Source: an uncultured Mollicutes bacterium (GTDB taxonomy: Bacteria; Bacillota_I; Bacilli_A; Acholeplasmatales; Anaeroplasmataceae). From it: DNA of 64,000 nucleotides. The notes beneath the pieces are model-generated. The model was not told the DNA's origin, ran no database searches, and worked only from the letters and a program-made list of their open reading frames with translations. The stretch covers positions 98,251 to 162,250 of the forward strand of contig CAMWKG010000001.1 in assembly GCA_947174785.1 (NCBI GenBank), written 5' to 3'. A program made the position numbers and the translations under genes. The stretch's first letter is position 1; each line of letters begins with the position of its first letter. Shown piece after piece: positions 42,755-52,347 of this stretch.

Positions 42755-45700
42755 TTATGCAAATTTTTCTATTACTTTATTCATTCGAATCGATTTTTTC
42801 CAGTAGTTACCGTATATATATTCTATGCCAAGCTCTGTAGCTTTTAGAACCTCTTCCTTAGTAGAAACATTAGATAATATAAAGGTTATCCCTTTATCCT
42901 CACAAAGCTTTGCAAGTTCAACAACAGAATCAAAGCCTTGCTTTGAAACATCATAGATATAATAAGATATCGTATTTTGATATACATCCATTAGATTGCT
43001 AGATGCAACCTTATATCCTAAATTTTTTAATCTTTTTAATTCTTTATGTGCCCCAGCCTCATAATAGAAAATCAAGCGCTTAGTTGTTTTATAAAAGCTA
43101 TGCTGTGATTCTACAAAAGGCACTAAATTTGATTCCATTACCTTGGAACTTAAAGTGACGAGGATAGGAAGATTTGTCTTGGAGACTTCACCAAGCATTT
43201 TCAATTCCTTAGAACAGGAATTAATTACATATTTGTCTACTAGCTCCTCTAGCCCTCTTCTAGCTATGACCCATTTCATATGAGCCTGGTCTACCTCGAA
43301 ACTATCTAGAGAAACTTGGGCGACATAAGCATAAACCTCTTTTTTAGGCAAATCGATGAGCTGTTTATAGGATATTCCTAATCTTCCATGATCAATTGCT
43401 TCGCTGATATTCGTATCAAGCTGATTCTCGATAAATCTTAATTTTGCAGCTTCACTATCATAATGACTGATATGATGATTCAAATCCTTTAAGCTCTTAG
43501 CATCATATAATGCATCATAAGCATAATCAATGAGCTTACTAGGGTCTATAATATTTGCATTTTTGGATAGTCTAAATACTCCGCAATTAAAGAACAGCTT
43601 GATTCTACTACTCAAAAGATTCAAGGCTTTGGCCACCTTATCAAAGGCTTCAATTAAAAGATGGTCCACTGTTCTTTTATCATTCATATCTATGAATAGT
43701 ATTGCATAGCGGTCATATCCCATATGATAAAGCTTAATTTGAAAGTTATTTGCAAAATGAGCAGTCATCTGCTGTGCAATCGCTAAAGTAACCTGCTTAG
43801 CAGAGTTGATACCGTATAAATCTTCAAATAGCTTAAAGTCATGAATATCAAATATAGCAAGACTGAGCTTACGGTTTTCTATATATTCTCCTAAATCCAT
43901 AACAAGCTTAATTTCTGTATCCAGCATACTAATAGGATTGGTATAGGCTAAATGATATAGTTCTTCTTTCTTTTGTTTGTTCTTTGTGTTATCCTCAATT
44001 AAAGAATATAAGGATAAAATTCCATTTTCATAGGATGGGAAAAAGGTTTCCTTCACTTCTATATATTCTTGATTCTTCTTATATCGATATTCAATGGATT
44101 GATTAGCAGATAAATATTTATAGATTGTATCGATTAATTCTTCATATCTTGCTAAATCGGAGGCATGGATATGCGCTTTAAAATCCTCTTCACTAATATC
44201 TTCTAAGCTTCCTAAAATCGTCTTAGCTTGTGCAGAAAGATGGATGTGTCCTTCCATTAGTTCCTTTATTCCAGAAGTCATGTGTTCGTATATGAAAAAC
44301 ATCTTTTTATTTGATGACCTTATTTCATTTTGAGCAAGCTCATTGGATAAAACACGATGAAGCATTTGGGAGACAAGCTTTAAGGTTTCATAGACCATAT
44401 CCTGATCTAAAAAGGATTCTAGTCCCCAAAAGGCAATAGAGGCAAAAGGAATGTCTTCCTTAAATAATGGTATGGCAATACCATAAGGTATATCTAAATA
44501 TTGTTCCTGTGTTACAATATTCTTAAGTCCACTTGTCGAGTGCCTATTTAAATATACCTCTTGTTCCTGGGCAATAGCTAGCATATTGATCGTATCACTA
44601 GCCTTTTCATAATCTAGATGCTTATCATATGCTCTTTCCTTTTTGTAGTGTAGACCATTGTAGCCTCGATCATAATAGAGCAAATAGGCCTCATCAAAAG
44701 GAATAAATTTGGCAAGCTCAATTAAAGCTAACCGGAAAATATCACGGAATTTTACAGTATCATCTAAATTATTGATGATAGAAAACATCTTTTCAAGCTT
44801 TGTATAAGTGCTTGAAACATAAACCTCTTGAACATTCTTTGTAAGCTCATGAAGATTTGGAATAGCTTTAGAAGGCTCTTTTTCTTTGACTTCTTCCTCA
44901 TTTTCTTTTATCCTTGGAACGACAATTCCTGATTTTAAAGCATCATTTTTGGCCTTAGCCTTCTTCTTATTCAAGCTATATTCATTTACCAAATCCTGAT
45001 AATGTCTAATAGAAATTAAGGAATTGGTTTGCGTGTATAAGTCTAAACATGCCTTACAATAAGCCACTGCGGTAGGGGCGGAGACACTTTTCAAATACTC
45101 TTCATAATTGCTTTCAATAATGGATGCCTTACGATAATCTTTACTTTCTATATAAGCCTTTAAAAGAAGTGTAGCCGTTAAAATAATTGTTTCAGGTTCT
45201 AGGTCATATTCATTTAAAAGACGATTGCCTTCACAAATGACCTTGATATAATTACCTTCTATAAAGGCAATTTCTAATTTCTTATATTCAATATCAATTA
45301 ATTTATTGGTGTTTAATGTATCTTGATAAATTTTTTCAAGCTCTAATGTAACATCTAGATAGGATTTATAATCGTGTACCTCATAATAGATATCAGCTAA
45401 GCACTCATAAGCCCAAGAGGATTCTTCTATTGTCAGTATTTCATTAGAATAGTTCTTCAATTCTCCAATTGCACGATGATAATCATGTCTTGCTATGGCA
45501 AGTCTTATTTCATCCTTCGTGTTGGATAAAGAATTGGATACCTTTAAGTGTTTCTTTTTCTCATCAATATATCTTCTAGCCTGATCAAAAAGCCGAACCT
45601 CTAAGGTAATATCTATAATGGCATCACAAACTGCAATAACCTCCTGATCCCCCAGTTTAGAAAAATCAGGCACAAAGGAATATAGAGCTTTCAAAGCATC

Positions 45701-45853
45701 ATTGGTTTTTCCTAGAGAATGTAGGATTAAATTTCTATATGCAAAGGCCTTATAATAGTCTAAGCTTTTCTTATTACAGCCAGCCAAAAATAAATCTATT
45801 TTCTTAATAGATTGCATAGTCTTATCAAGTTGTAATATTTCATTTAAATACAT
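42755..45853 (-). CDS. large TPR-GAF protein with degenerate GGDEF and EAL domains
   Basis: About 1032 residues. The N-terminal ~320 residues are helical repeats of TPR type. A GAF-like sensor domain (about 350-500) precedes a PAS-like stretch (about 520-620). The diguanylate cyclase domain has MGYDRYAIL where GGDEF belongs, and the following EAL-like domain has AYVAQVSLD in place of the EAL motif. Both are predicted to be inactive. It could be a scaffold or sensor that still binds a nucleotide or a partner. The start follows GGTGGTGATTGA at the end of the yfcE gene. Confidence 0.82.
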   Translation of the reverse strand: MYLNEILQLDKTMQSIKKIDLFLAGCNKKSLDYYKAFAYRNLILHSLGKTNDALKALYSFVPDFSKLGDQEVIAVCDAIIDITLEVRLFDQARRYIDEKKKHLKVSNSLSNTKDEIRLAIARHDYHRAIGELKNYSNEILTIEESSWAYECLADIYYEVHDYKSYLDVTLELEKIYQDTLNTNKLIDIEYKKLEIAFIEGNYIKVICEGNRLLNEYDLEPETIILTATLLLKAYIESKDYRKASIIESNYEEYLKSVSAPTAVAYCKACLDLYTQTNSLISIRHYQDLVNEYSLNKKKAKAKNDALKSGIVVPRIKENEEEVKEKEPSKAIPNLHELTKNVQEVYVSSTYTKLEKMFSIINNLDDTVKFRDIFRLALIELAKFIPFDEAYLLYYDRGYNGLHYKKERAYDKHLDYEKASDTINMLAIAQEQEVYLNRHSTSGLKNIVTQEQYLDIPYGIAIPLFKEDIPFASIAFWGLESFLDQDMVYETLKLVSQMLHRVLSNELAQNEIRSSNKKMFFIYEHMTSGIKELMEGHIHLSAQAKTILGSLEDISEEDFKAHIHASDLARYEELIDTIYKYLSANQSIEYRYKKNQEYIEVKETFFPSYENGILSLYSLIEDNTKNKQKKEELYHLAYTNPISMLDTEIKLVMDLGEYIENRKLSLAIFDIHDFKLFEDLYGINSAKQVTLAIAQQMTAHFANNFQIKLYHMGYDRYAILFIDMNDKRTVDHLLIEAFDKVAKALNLLSSRIKLFFNCGVFRLSKNANIIDPSKLIDYAYDALYDAKSLKDLNHHISHYDSEAAKLRFIENQLDTNISEAIDHGRLGISYKQLIDLPKKEVYAYVAQVSLDSFEVDQAHMKWVIARRGLEELVDKYVINSCSKELKMLGEVSKTNLPILVTLSSKVMESNLVPFVESQHSFYKTTKRLIFYYEAGAHKELKRLKNLGYKVASSNLMDVYQNTISYYIYDVSKQGFDSVVELAKLCEDKGITFILSNVSTKEEVLKATELGIEYIYGNYWKKSIRMNKVIEKFA

Positions 45854-45858
45854 TTCAA

Positions 45859-46302
45859 TCACCACCGATATAAAACACTTTTTACTTCTCTATTACAAAA
45901 TAGCTTAATTTCATCCTCTGTGATTTCTATATAACCATTCGGATAGCTTCCTGGATTTAAGAAAAGAATATCCTCTTCTACAAAACACACTTGTTGATGC
46001 GTATGGCCAAATAATGTAATCTGAACTTTGTTTTCTAAAGATTTATAGATGAGTCTGTCTAGTCCATACTTCACATTTTCCATATGCCCATGAGTCACAA
46101 AAATCTTTTTACCAAAAATCCTTAAAAACAAAGCATCTTCCCCATAAGCATCACAATTGCCCTTCACAAAGAAGACATTGTTTTTAGTTAAAGTAGAAAG
46201 GCTATTTCCATAGTCCCCACAATGGATTACTGCATCATACTCATAAAAGTCAAGGTTATCTATAGAGGAATGATGGCTATCACTCAAAACTAAAATTTTC
46301 AT
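45859..46302 (-). CDS. YfcE/MJ0936 family metallophosphodiesterase
   Basis: A 147-residue calcineurin-fold phosphodiesterase: MKILVLSDSHHSS (D-x-H), IHCGDYGN (GD), VKGNCD (GN), FVTHGH and LFGHTHQQ provide the metal ligands. Cleaves cyclic or phosphodiester substrates in vitro in relatives. It starts inside the rdgB end, and the large degenerate GGDEF-EAL gene follows directly; a link to nucleotide signalling is not shown. Confidence 0.9.
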   Translation of the reverse strand: MKILVLSDSHHSSIDNLDFYEYDAVIHCGDYGNSLSTLTKNNVFFVKGNCDAYGEDALFLRIFGKKIFVTHGHMENVKYGLDRLIYKSLENKVQITLFGHTHQQVCFVEEDILFLNPGSYPNGYIEITEDEIKLFCNREVKSVLYRW

Positions 46303-46867
46303 TCATTAACTCCTTTAGCCTTTGAATTGCTTTTGCACGATGAGAAATCTTATTTTTAATCTGAAGAGGAAGCTCTGCCATTGTTTTGCCATATTCTTCT
46401 ATATAAAAGCAAGGGTCATAGCCAAAACCATTTGTTCCTCTTAAAAATCTTGTAATCTTGCCTTCACATACTCCTTTTGCAAAAACATATCTGCCATCAG
46501 GAAAATACATACAAATCACACAGACAAATTGTGCCCTACGATCAGCAATACCCTCCATGTTTTTAAGTAAGAGTTGGTTATTTGCTTCTGTATTATGGTC
46601 ACCTGCATATCTAGCCGAATGAATTCCTGGAGCACCATGTAAAGCATTTACCTCTAATCCAGAATCATCAGCAATGACAATCCTTCCTGTTTCTAAAGAA
46701 ACCTGCTTCGCCTTTAAAAGTGCATTTTCTTCAAAGGTAAGTCCATCTTCTATAATTTCTTTTGTATAGCCGATATCCTTCAAGGATAAAACCTCACACT
46801 GAGGAAATAAATCCTTAAACTCCTTAAGCTTTCCTTCATTTCCTGTGGCAATCACAATCGTTCTCAT
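46280..46867 (-). CDS. rdgB: XTP/dITP diphosphatase
   Basis: Removes non-canonical purine triphosphates (ITP, dITP, XTP) from the nucleotide pool. About 195 residues: IVIATGNEGKLKEFKDLF at the start, ADDSGLEVNALHGAPGIHSARYAG (active centre) and FGYDPCFYIEEYGKTMAEL, all diagnostic of the HAM1 family. MRTIVIATGN is used as start, with TTGAGG upstream. Confidence 0.95.
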   Translation of the reverse strand: MRTIVIATGNEGKLKEFKDLFPQCEVLSLKDIGYTKEIIEDGLTFEENALLKAKQVSLETGRIVIADDSGLEVNALHGAPGIHSARYAGDHNTEANNQLLLKNMEGIADRRAQFVCVICMYFPDGRYVFAKGVCEGKITRFLRGTNGFGYDPCFYIEEYGKTMAELPLQIKNKISHRAKAIQRLKELMNENFSFE

Positions 46868-46955
46868 AAAAAACCTCAACTTTTGATTTATAAGATAATT
46901 TTACCACAAAACATCTATATTATAGATATAAAAATTAAAATAATTTGTCATTTTT

Positions 46956-47366
46956 TTATATTAACTGATTTTCATTTAAAATTATATGTACTTCCTGGTA
47001 CCCAAGAAGTTTTCCAGTCCTTTCTAAAACCTCATGAAAGGCGTTTAAATCGGATAATAAAATAAAATTATCTACTGTATAATAGACAATGTTATTTTTT
47101 ACTGTACTTGATAAAAGGGTTATATCCGGGTTTGCTGGAGAGGAATATCCTAGCGGTAAATAGTTTTGATAATTTGTGTAGAGAACAAACAAATCTCTTT
47201 CATCCTCTAATTTATAATCAATCACTACCTCTTCAATTTTATAGGTTGACTCCTTTACCGCAAAGACTTTAGTCTCTTCTATTTGTTCGAAAGTTACCTC
47301 TATATTTTTCTTACAAGAACAACACACAAGCAAAACAAAACCTAAAACAATCCATAATCGTTTCAT
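46956..47366 (-). CDS. small predicted lipoprotein
   Basis: About 136 residues. The start MKRLWIVLGFVLLVCCSCKK is a signal sequence with cysteines near the expected lipid-attachment point (LVCCSC). The mature part has no recognised domain. CGGTGA precedes the ATG. It lies divergent from coaD. Function unknown. Confidence 0.6.
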   Translation of the reverse strand: MKRLWIVLGFVLLVCCSCKKNIEVTFEQIEETKVFAVKESTYKIEEVVIDYKLEDERDLFVLYTNYQNYLPLGYSSPANPDITLLSSTVKNNIVYYTVDNFILLSDLNAFHEVLERTGKLLGYQEVHIILNENQLI

Positions 47367-47406
47367 AAAATCACCGAATAAAAATATGTTCAAATTCTAT
47401 AAATTA

Positions 47407-47415
47407 TGCTATAAT
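47407..47415 (+). promoter_or_regulatory. extended -10 promoter of coaD
   Basis: TGC-TATAAT forms an extended -10 (TATAAT at 47410-47415), 24 bases before the coaD ATG. No good -35 is seen, consistent with extended -10 use. Confidence 0.55.
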
Positions 47416-47438
47416 AAAAGAACTAGGAGGCAGTACGT

Positions 47439-47918
47439 ATGAAAAAAGCCGTTTATCCAGGGTCCTTTGATCCCTTTTCTAATGGTCACCTTGACATTGT
47501 AAAAAGAGCTTCTAAGCTTTTTGACGAACTTCATATTTTAGTATCCTACAATCTAAACAAAAAAACGAATTTCTCTAAAGATGAACGAGTTGCCATGATA
47601 AAGAAATGTGTGGCATCTTTAGAAAACGTAATTGTAGATTCCTACGATGGTTTAGTGGTAAACTACTGTAAGGAAAACTCTATTGATGTAATTATACGAG
47701 GTCTAAGAAATTATACAGACTATGAAAATGAATTTAATCTTTTCCAATATAATAGAGATATTTCCCCAAGTATAGAAACTATACTTCTCTTACCTTCAAC
47801 AAAGAATCAATTTGTATCCTCCTCTGCAATAAAGGAGCTTGTTTCTTTTCATTGTGATATATCTAAATATGTCCCAAAGGAAATTGAAAAGGATATCATA
47901 ACGAAATTTAAAAAATAA
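47439..47918 (+). CDS. coaD: phosphopantetheine adenylyltransferase
   Basis: Fourth step of coenzyme A synthesis: 4'-phosphopantetheine plus ATP gives dephospho-CoA. The 159-residue protein shows AVYPGSFDPFSNGHLDIVKRA (T/HxGH-type nucleotidyl-transferase site) and VIIRGLRNYTDYENEF, ending with SSTKNQFVSSSAIKEL. AGGAGG lies upstream of the ATG. Confidence 0.97.
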   Translation: MKKAVYPGSFDPFSNGHLDIVKRASKLFDELHILVSYNLNKKTNFSKDERVAMIKKCVASLENVIVDSYDGLVVNYCKENSIDVIIRGLRNYTDYENEFNLFQYNRDISPSIETILLLPSTKNQFVSSSAIKELVSFHCDISKYVPKEIEKDIITKFKK

Positions 47919-47924
47919 ATTCAA

Positions 47925-47955
47925 AAAAGAAACCCATTAAATCTGGGTTTCTTTT
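47925..47955. terminator. bidirectional terminator after coaD and EFR1 gene
   Basis: AAAAGAAACCCA (47925-47936) pairs with TGGGTTTCTTTT (47944-47955) between convergent genes. Confidence 0.85.
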
Positions 47956-48821
47956 ATTTTTTGATTTTCTAAAATCTTTTGTTCACTTCTTGCAAAGTAT
48001 TTTTTATAGGAACGCTTGCAATAATTCTTATGAGATTTTTGATAGGTTCCTTCTGGATGATTAAAGTCATAAGGTCCATTCACCTTCCAACCTTCAAACC
48101 ATCCAATTTTGATTGCATCCACAGGGCATAGGAAGGAACACCTTGTACACATTAAGCATTTATTTCCAAAAACAAATTTCCCATCCTTAAAGCTAATGTT
48201 TTGCATAGGACAATCTCTTATACACCTTTGACAATGAATGCAGTTTTTTCTTACCTTATATTTTTTACCATTAAATCTTCCGCCCCAGTGCTCAATTCTA
48301 AACACCCAAGCAAGAAAATGTCCCATAAAAATATGAGAAAGCCTTACAACCTTACCAGATAGTATTTCATTTAAATGTATAGGAATGAGCTGAGTTGCAG
48401 CATTCCACATTTTATATGCCATAGCATCAGAATGTCTAAATATCATATTATAAGGCATTACATAATGATATTCGTTCTGTAAAATATAGTTCTTTTTCTT
48501 TAAAATTTTAATAATTTTATAAGATGAAATATTGTTGATAGCTAAAGGCTCTCCTGAAGATTTCAAGATAAATAGTTTCTTTTTCTCATTAGTTTTAGGA
48601 AGAGTTTTAACAAAATCAACTACATTAGAAGGTGCATTAAAGGCATGAATGGGATAGGCTATTCCTAGCATATCATAAGAGGCTATATCATAAGGGAAGT
48701 CCTTTGTTTCAATCCTATGCGTATCTATTTGATGACCAAGCTGGTCTGCTTCTAAAGCATATTGTTCCACTATTTTTTCCGTATTTCCCGTACCAGAAAA
48801 ATAACAAATTAATACTTTCAT
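47937..48821 (-). CDS. EFR1-type flavodoxin/ferredoxin protein
   Basis: A 294-residue redox protein. The N-terminal flavodoxin-like domain has the FMN loop CYFSGTGNTEKI and YPIHAFNAP. The C-terminal part has two 4Fe-4S sites, CIHCQRCIRDCP and CLMCTRCSFLCP, as in 2[4Fe-4S] ferredoxins. It probably moves electrons to an unknown partner. Its start overlaps the end of the epimerase gene, so the two may act together. Confidence 0.85.
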   Translation of the reverse strand: MKVLICYFSGTGNTEKIVEQYALEADQLGHQIDTHRIETKDFPYDIASYDMLGIAYPIHAFNAPSNVVDFVKTLPKTNEKKKLFILKSSGEPLAINNISSYKIIKILKKKNYILQNEYHYVMPYNMIFRHSDAMAYKMWNAATQLIPIHLNEILSGKVVRLSHIFMGHFLAWVFRIEHWGGRFNGKKYKVRKNCIHCQRCIRDCPMQNISFKDGKFVFGNKCLMCTRCSFLCPVDAIKIGWFEGWKVNGPYDFNHPEGTYQKSHKNYCKRSYKKYFARSEQKILENQKIKETQI

Positions 48822-50371
48822 TTTACATCCTCTATCTTTGCATTAAAATCAGTGTCCATATAGTAAATATGATTTTCTTCTTTTTCATGAGAATCATACC
48901 ATAAAGAAGCATAAATTTTATCTTTTTTAGCAAGTCGATCAAAATCCCAAGTTGTTTCATAATAGGCTGGATTCATCCAATGACCTCCACGTAGCACACT
49001 ATAGGCAGTTGCGGTAAAGATCTGATGGTCTTGGTTTTCCCATTCTAATTTTTGGTAAATATCTCCAGTAGTAAACTCTGAAGTAATCAATCTTCCTCCA
49101 TGTGCTTCTGCAACATTTCTTAAATCATCAATATCAATTTCTTCATCTTTTTTTTCAAAATCAAAAAAATATTGAATGGGTAAGGCTAAAGCTTTACTTT
49201 TCAATTTAAAATATTCAATCCTTTGTCCAAAGGAATCCTTATTTTCGATTAAAAGAGGAAATTGCTTCCATTTGAGATTTAAAAGCTTCTCATAATTTTC
49301 TTTACTACCAAAATATGCTACGAGCTTTGCATCATCTTTATGCTTATACCAGAAGGCTGGAGAATTGTTATCCTTAAATAATCTTTTGATGGCAAGCTTT
49401 GAGATTAAAGCCTTTGGAACAATTTTACCCAACTTATAATACCAATAAATTTTTCCTATTTGCTTCCAATAATCTTGGACAGTTTGGCTTTGATAATGAA
49501 ATAACTCCTCCAGTTTATTTCCATCAGAAAACCATACGCCATGAAAATTTCTGGTAGCGTTATAATAAGGCTTAAAGAAATCCTTTGTACTTCCACCAAT
49601 GAGCTTAAAGCCATCATTCAAGGTATCGTATCCTGTAATAGAATTTTCCAATCCTCCGCCTAGATTATAGATTTTCTTCCAAAACTCTGATAAATCTGTC
49701 TCTACATCCTTTTTGATAATGTTTGCCATAAGAACACCACTATCCTCGGCAGTTACCCATTCTAGAGGTGCATTGAAGCAGGTATGAAACATCAACCCAT
49801 CCTTCATATTATCCTTAAGCATATTTTTGTGAAGCATTGCAGTTTGTCTAATAACAACCCAGCATTTAACGTTACTCTCTAAAACCCTGAATTCTCCTCT
49901 AAGCTTGGATAAGGAATATACATCAAAAGGGCTTACCAAAAGGGGATCTCCAGCCTTTGCCCAAGGATGAAGATAATTTCTATTTCCATATAAGGCCACT
50001 GTAGAAATATGAACTAGCTTAGGCTGGCATTCTAGCTCCTCTATCGCAGAAACTAAAGCGTCAACTCCCATTTGATTGCATTCAATGGCCTTAGCTGGAG
50101 CCTTATCAGATAAAGGTGGAATGACTGCAGCTAGGTTGAAAACATAGTCTACACCTAAAACAAGCTTATCACAAACACTTCTATCCTTTATATTACCATA
50201 AATAATTTCTATTTTATTTGTATTATTTTTATGTATCTTCAAAAGAGACTTTATTCTTTTATCCTCAGGTAAAACTAAAAGTCTCACATATTCTAGATTA
50301 TCTATTTCCAAAATTCTTGCAAGGGCTTCTCTTCCCATATTCCCCGTTGCACCTGTTAATGCTACTCTCAT
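48818..50371 (-). CDS. extended SDR/NAD-dependent epimerase with long C-terminal region
   Basis: About 517 residues. The Rossmann start is MRVALTGATGNMGREAL; the SDR active-site Tyr-Lys pair is in YSLSKLRGEF near residue 158. An N-terminal ~310 residues match the extended SDR (epimerase/dehydratase) family. The last ~200 residues (LFKDNNSPAFWYKHKDDAKLV on) have no family I recognise. The start follows AAGGAG. A fused C-terminal domain and the coupled redox gene suggest an oxidative step, with no substrate identified. Confidence 0.75.
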   Translation of the reverse strand: MRVALTGATGNMGREALARILEIDNLEYVRLLVLPEDKRIKSLLKIHKNNTNKIEIIYGNIKDRSVCDKLVLGVDYVFNLAAVIPPLSDKAPAKAIECNQMGVDALVSAIEELECQPKLVHISTVALYGNRNYLHPWAKAGDPLLVSPFDVYSLSKLRGEFRVLESNVKCWVVIRQTAMLHKNMLKDNMKDGLMFHTCFNAPLEWVTAEDSGVLMANIIKKDVETDLSEFWKKIYNLGGGLENSITGYDTLNDGFKLIGGSTKDFFKPYYNATRNFHGVWFSDGNKLEELFHYQSQTVQDYWKQIGKIYWYYKLGKIVPKALISKLAIKRLFKDNNSPAFWYKHKDDAKLVAYFGSKENYEKLLNLKWKQFPLLIENKDSFGQRIEYFKLKSKALALPIQYFFDFEKKDEEIDIDDLRNVAEAHGGRLITSEFTTGDIYQKLEWENQDHQIFTATAYSVLRGGHWMNPAYYETTWDFDRLAKKDKIYASLWYDSHEKEENHIYYMDTDFNAKIEDVK

Positions 50372-50586
50372 TGTTTTTCTCCTTATTAAAAAACTATTCC
50401 TAGTATAGCACAATACATTAAGATTTGTCTAGTAAATTTTACATTTTTAGACAAAAATTATATCATTTTATGATAGTTTTTGACATATTAAACTAAAGGA
50501 GAAAAAATAACCAAATCCTTACAGTTATTGCCTAAAATCATTAATAAGGGTGTTTGCATAGACTATAAAAATAAATAACTAGAAAA

Positions 50587-50611
50587 ATGCCCCAAAATAA
50601 ATTAAGGGCAT
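50587..50611 (-). terminator. terminator of the ABC-2 operon
   Basis: On the minus strand ATGCCC...GGGCAT (50606-50611 with 50587-50592) followed by TTTTTC, about 30 bases after the last ABC gene. Confidence 0.65.
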
Positions 50612-50638
50612 ACATTATATTTATGGGTGATTTATAAA

Positions 50639-51433
50639 TTATACAAGACTTGTTTTATTTAAAATGACATTACTTATTGCACCTAAACCAACTGCAAAGA
50701 TTACTCCTCCTGCAAGAGTCATAATTACATGTAAGAAATTTGCATTTAGTGGTGTCATCATAGGAATCATCATGAATAGGAAGGCGCCTACACCACAGGA
50801 TAATAATATTGACATCCATGTACGTTGCTTTGCAACAACAGAGAAGATAAAGAAGATAGCTACAAATACAGCCACAAGGAAAATTTTAGAGAATAGACAA
50901 GCTACAATTCCACCAGCATTAAAGCCTGTCATTTCAAATGGAAGTCCTGCAATGGCACCACCTAACATTGCACCTATAAAATACGCTAGGATCATTATAG
51001 CACCACCAACAAAGAAGACAAGAGTTTTAGAAATCACATAATCTGTCTTTTTAGAGCGAACTGTGAATAGGTTCTTTGTGTAACCACTTCTAAAGTCTTC
51101 AGCTGTAAATATACACACAAGTACAGCAATCATAAAATACATTAGATTCATATTGCACATAGTAGTTAAGTCCATAGACATACTTGAGCTTTCTCCACCA
51201 CTTACTGAACTGATTGCCTGCCAAACATTTGTGAACATTGCTGCAGCTTCTTCCCCTGTTTCTGGATCTACCCCTCCCATAGTTGAAGTCATTACCAAAA
51301 TGAGAATAGGAAGAGCAAGGCTCACACCTATCATAATATAAATCATAGGCATTGTAAACATTCTTTTAAAATCTACCTTAAGCATTGTTTTTAGTCTTTT
51401 TGCAAAGGTTAATCTTTCAAATTTTGTTTCCAT
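50639..51433 (-). CDS. ABC-2 type permease (copy B)
   Basis: A 264-residue protein with six membrane helices: the first at MIYIMIGVSLALPILILV after an N-terminal cytoplasmic segment, and the last ending in a short tail. The pattern fits BcrB/lantibiotic-immunity permeases. It pairs with the ATPase at 51435-52337 (one base apart) and is the last gene of the four-gene operon. It is a paralogue of the permease at 52348-53166. Confidence 0.82.
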   Translation of the reverse strand: METKFERLTFAKRLKTMLKVDFKRMFTMPMIYIMIGVSLALPILILVMTSTMGGVDPETGEEAAAMFTNVWQAISSVSGGESSSMSMDLTTMCNMNLMYFMIAVLVCIFTAEDFRSGYTKNLFTVRSKKTDYVISKTLVFFVGGAIMILAYFIGAMLGGAIAGLPFEMTGFNAGGIVACLFSKIFLVAVFVAIFFIFSVVAKQRTWMSILLSCGVGAFLFMMIPMMTPLNANFLHVIMTLAGGVIFAVGLGAISNVILNKTSLV

Positions 51434-51434
51434 C

Positions 51435-52337
51435 TTATTTGTCCTCCTTCATCAAATCTATATAGTACTCTTCTAAACTGATTTTATTTGTTTTAATTTC
51501 TGTAATAACAATCTTATGCTCTTTATAAAGAGATTCAACTACTTCTTCAGCTTGTACTGTATCATAGATACGAATATATTCATTTTCATCAATTTCAACA
51601 CGAGAATACTTACGTTCTAAAAGTGTTTTTGTATTTTCCAAATCCTTTGTTTTAAGAGCTACATACGTAGGACAGCTTGCATTTAATTCTTCTGCTGTCA
51701 TTTCAGCAATCATTTTACCACCACGTACAATTCCATAGTGTGTTGCAATCTTTTCAAGTTCCCCAAGAATATGAGAGGAAATGACTACAGTACAATTATA
51801 GTTTTTAGTAACATCTGTTAAGACTTCTCTCATAATTCTCATACCATCAGCATCAAGTCCATTGATTGGTTCATCTAAAATGAGTAATTTGGGATTACCA
51901 AGAAGGGCAAAAGCTATACCGATACGTTGTTTCATACCTAAGGAACAATTTTTATATTTATTAGATGCTGAGCCTTCCATATGTACAACCTTTAATACCT
52001 TACGTACCTCTTCCTCAGCATTTTTTATACCTAGATTTGCAGTCTGTAACATCATATTATTCCATACACTATAGTTTGGAAAACAGCCAGGCTGTTCAAT
52101 AAGTACACCAATCTTAGCTCGGATATCTGGATTCTTATAGTCATGATCAAATAGCTTAACCTCACCACCAGTTGGCAGGATAAGACCACATATGATTTTT
52201 TCCGTTGTAGATTTACCAGAACCATTTTCTCCAATAAATCCATAGATAGCACCTTCTGGCACTGTCATATTTAAGCCTTGAAGAGCTTGTTTAGGTCCAA
52301 AGCTTTTAGATAAGTTTTTTATTTCTATTGCATTCAT
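51435..52337 (-). CDS. BcrA-type ABC transporter ATPase (copy B)
   Basis: About 300 residues. Walker A is GENGSGKST, the signature is SLGMKQR, and Walker B is LLILDEPINGLD. The C-terminal ~80 residues (after ELEKIATHYGI) are the extra domain of BcrA-like ATPases. The frame opens seven codons earlier with ATG; MNAIEIKNLSKSF is chosen since AGGAGG precedes it. Paralogue of the ATPase at 53166-54071, with about half the residues identical by eye. Such sets give resistance to peptide antibiotics. Confidence 0.88.
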   Translation of the reverse strand: MNAIEIKNLSKSFGPKQALQGLNMTVPEGAIYGFIGENGSGKSTTEKIICGLILPTGGEVKLFDHDYKNPDIRAKIGVLIEQPGCFPNYSVWNNMMLQTANLGIKNAEEEVRKVLKVVHMEGSASNKYKNCSLGMKQRIGIAFALLGNPKLLILDEPINGLDADGMRIMREVLTDVTKNYNCTVVISSHILGELEKIATHYGIVRGGKMIAEMTAEELNASCPTYVALKTKDLENTKTLLERKYSRVEIDENEYIRIYDTVQAEEVVESLYKEHKIVITEIKTNKISLEEYYIDLMKEDK

Positions 52338-52347
52338 ATTAAGCCTC

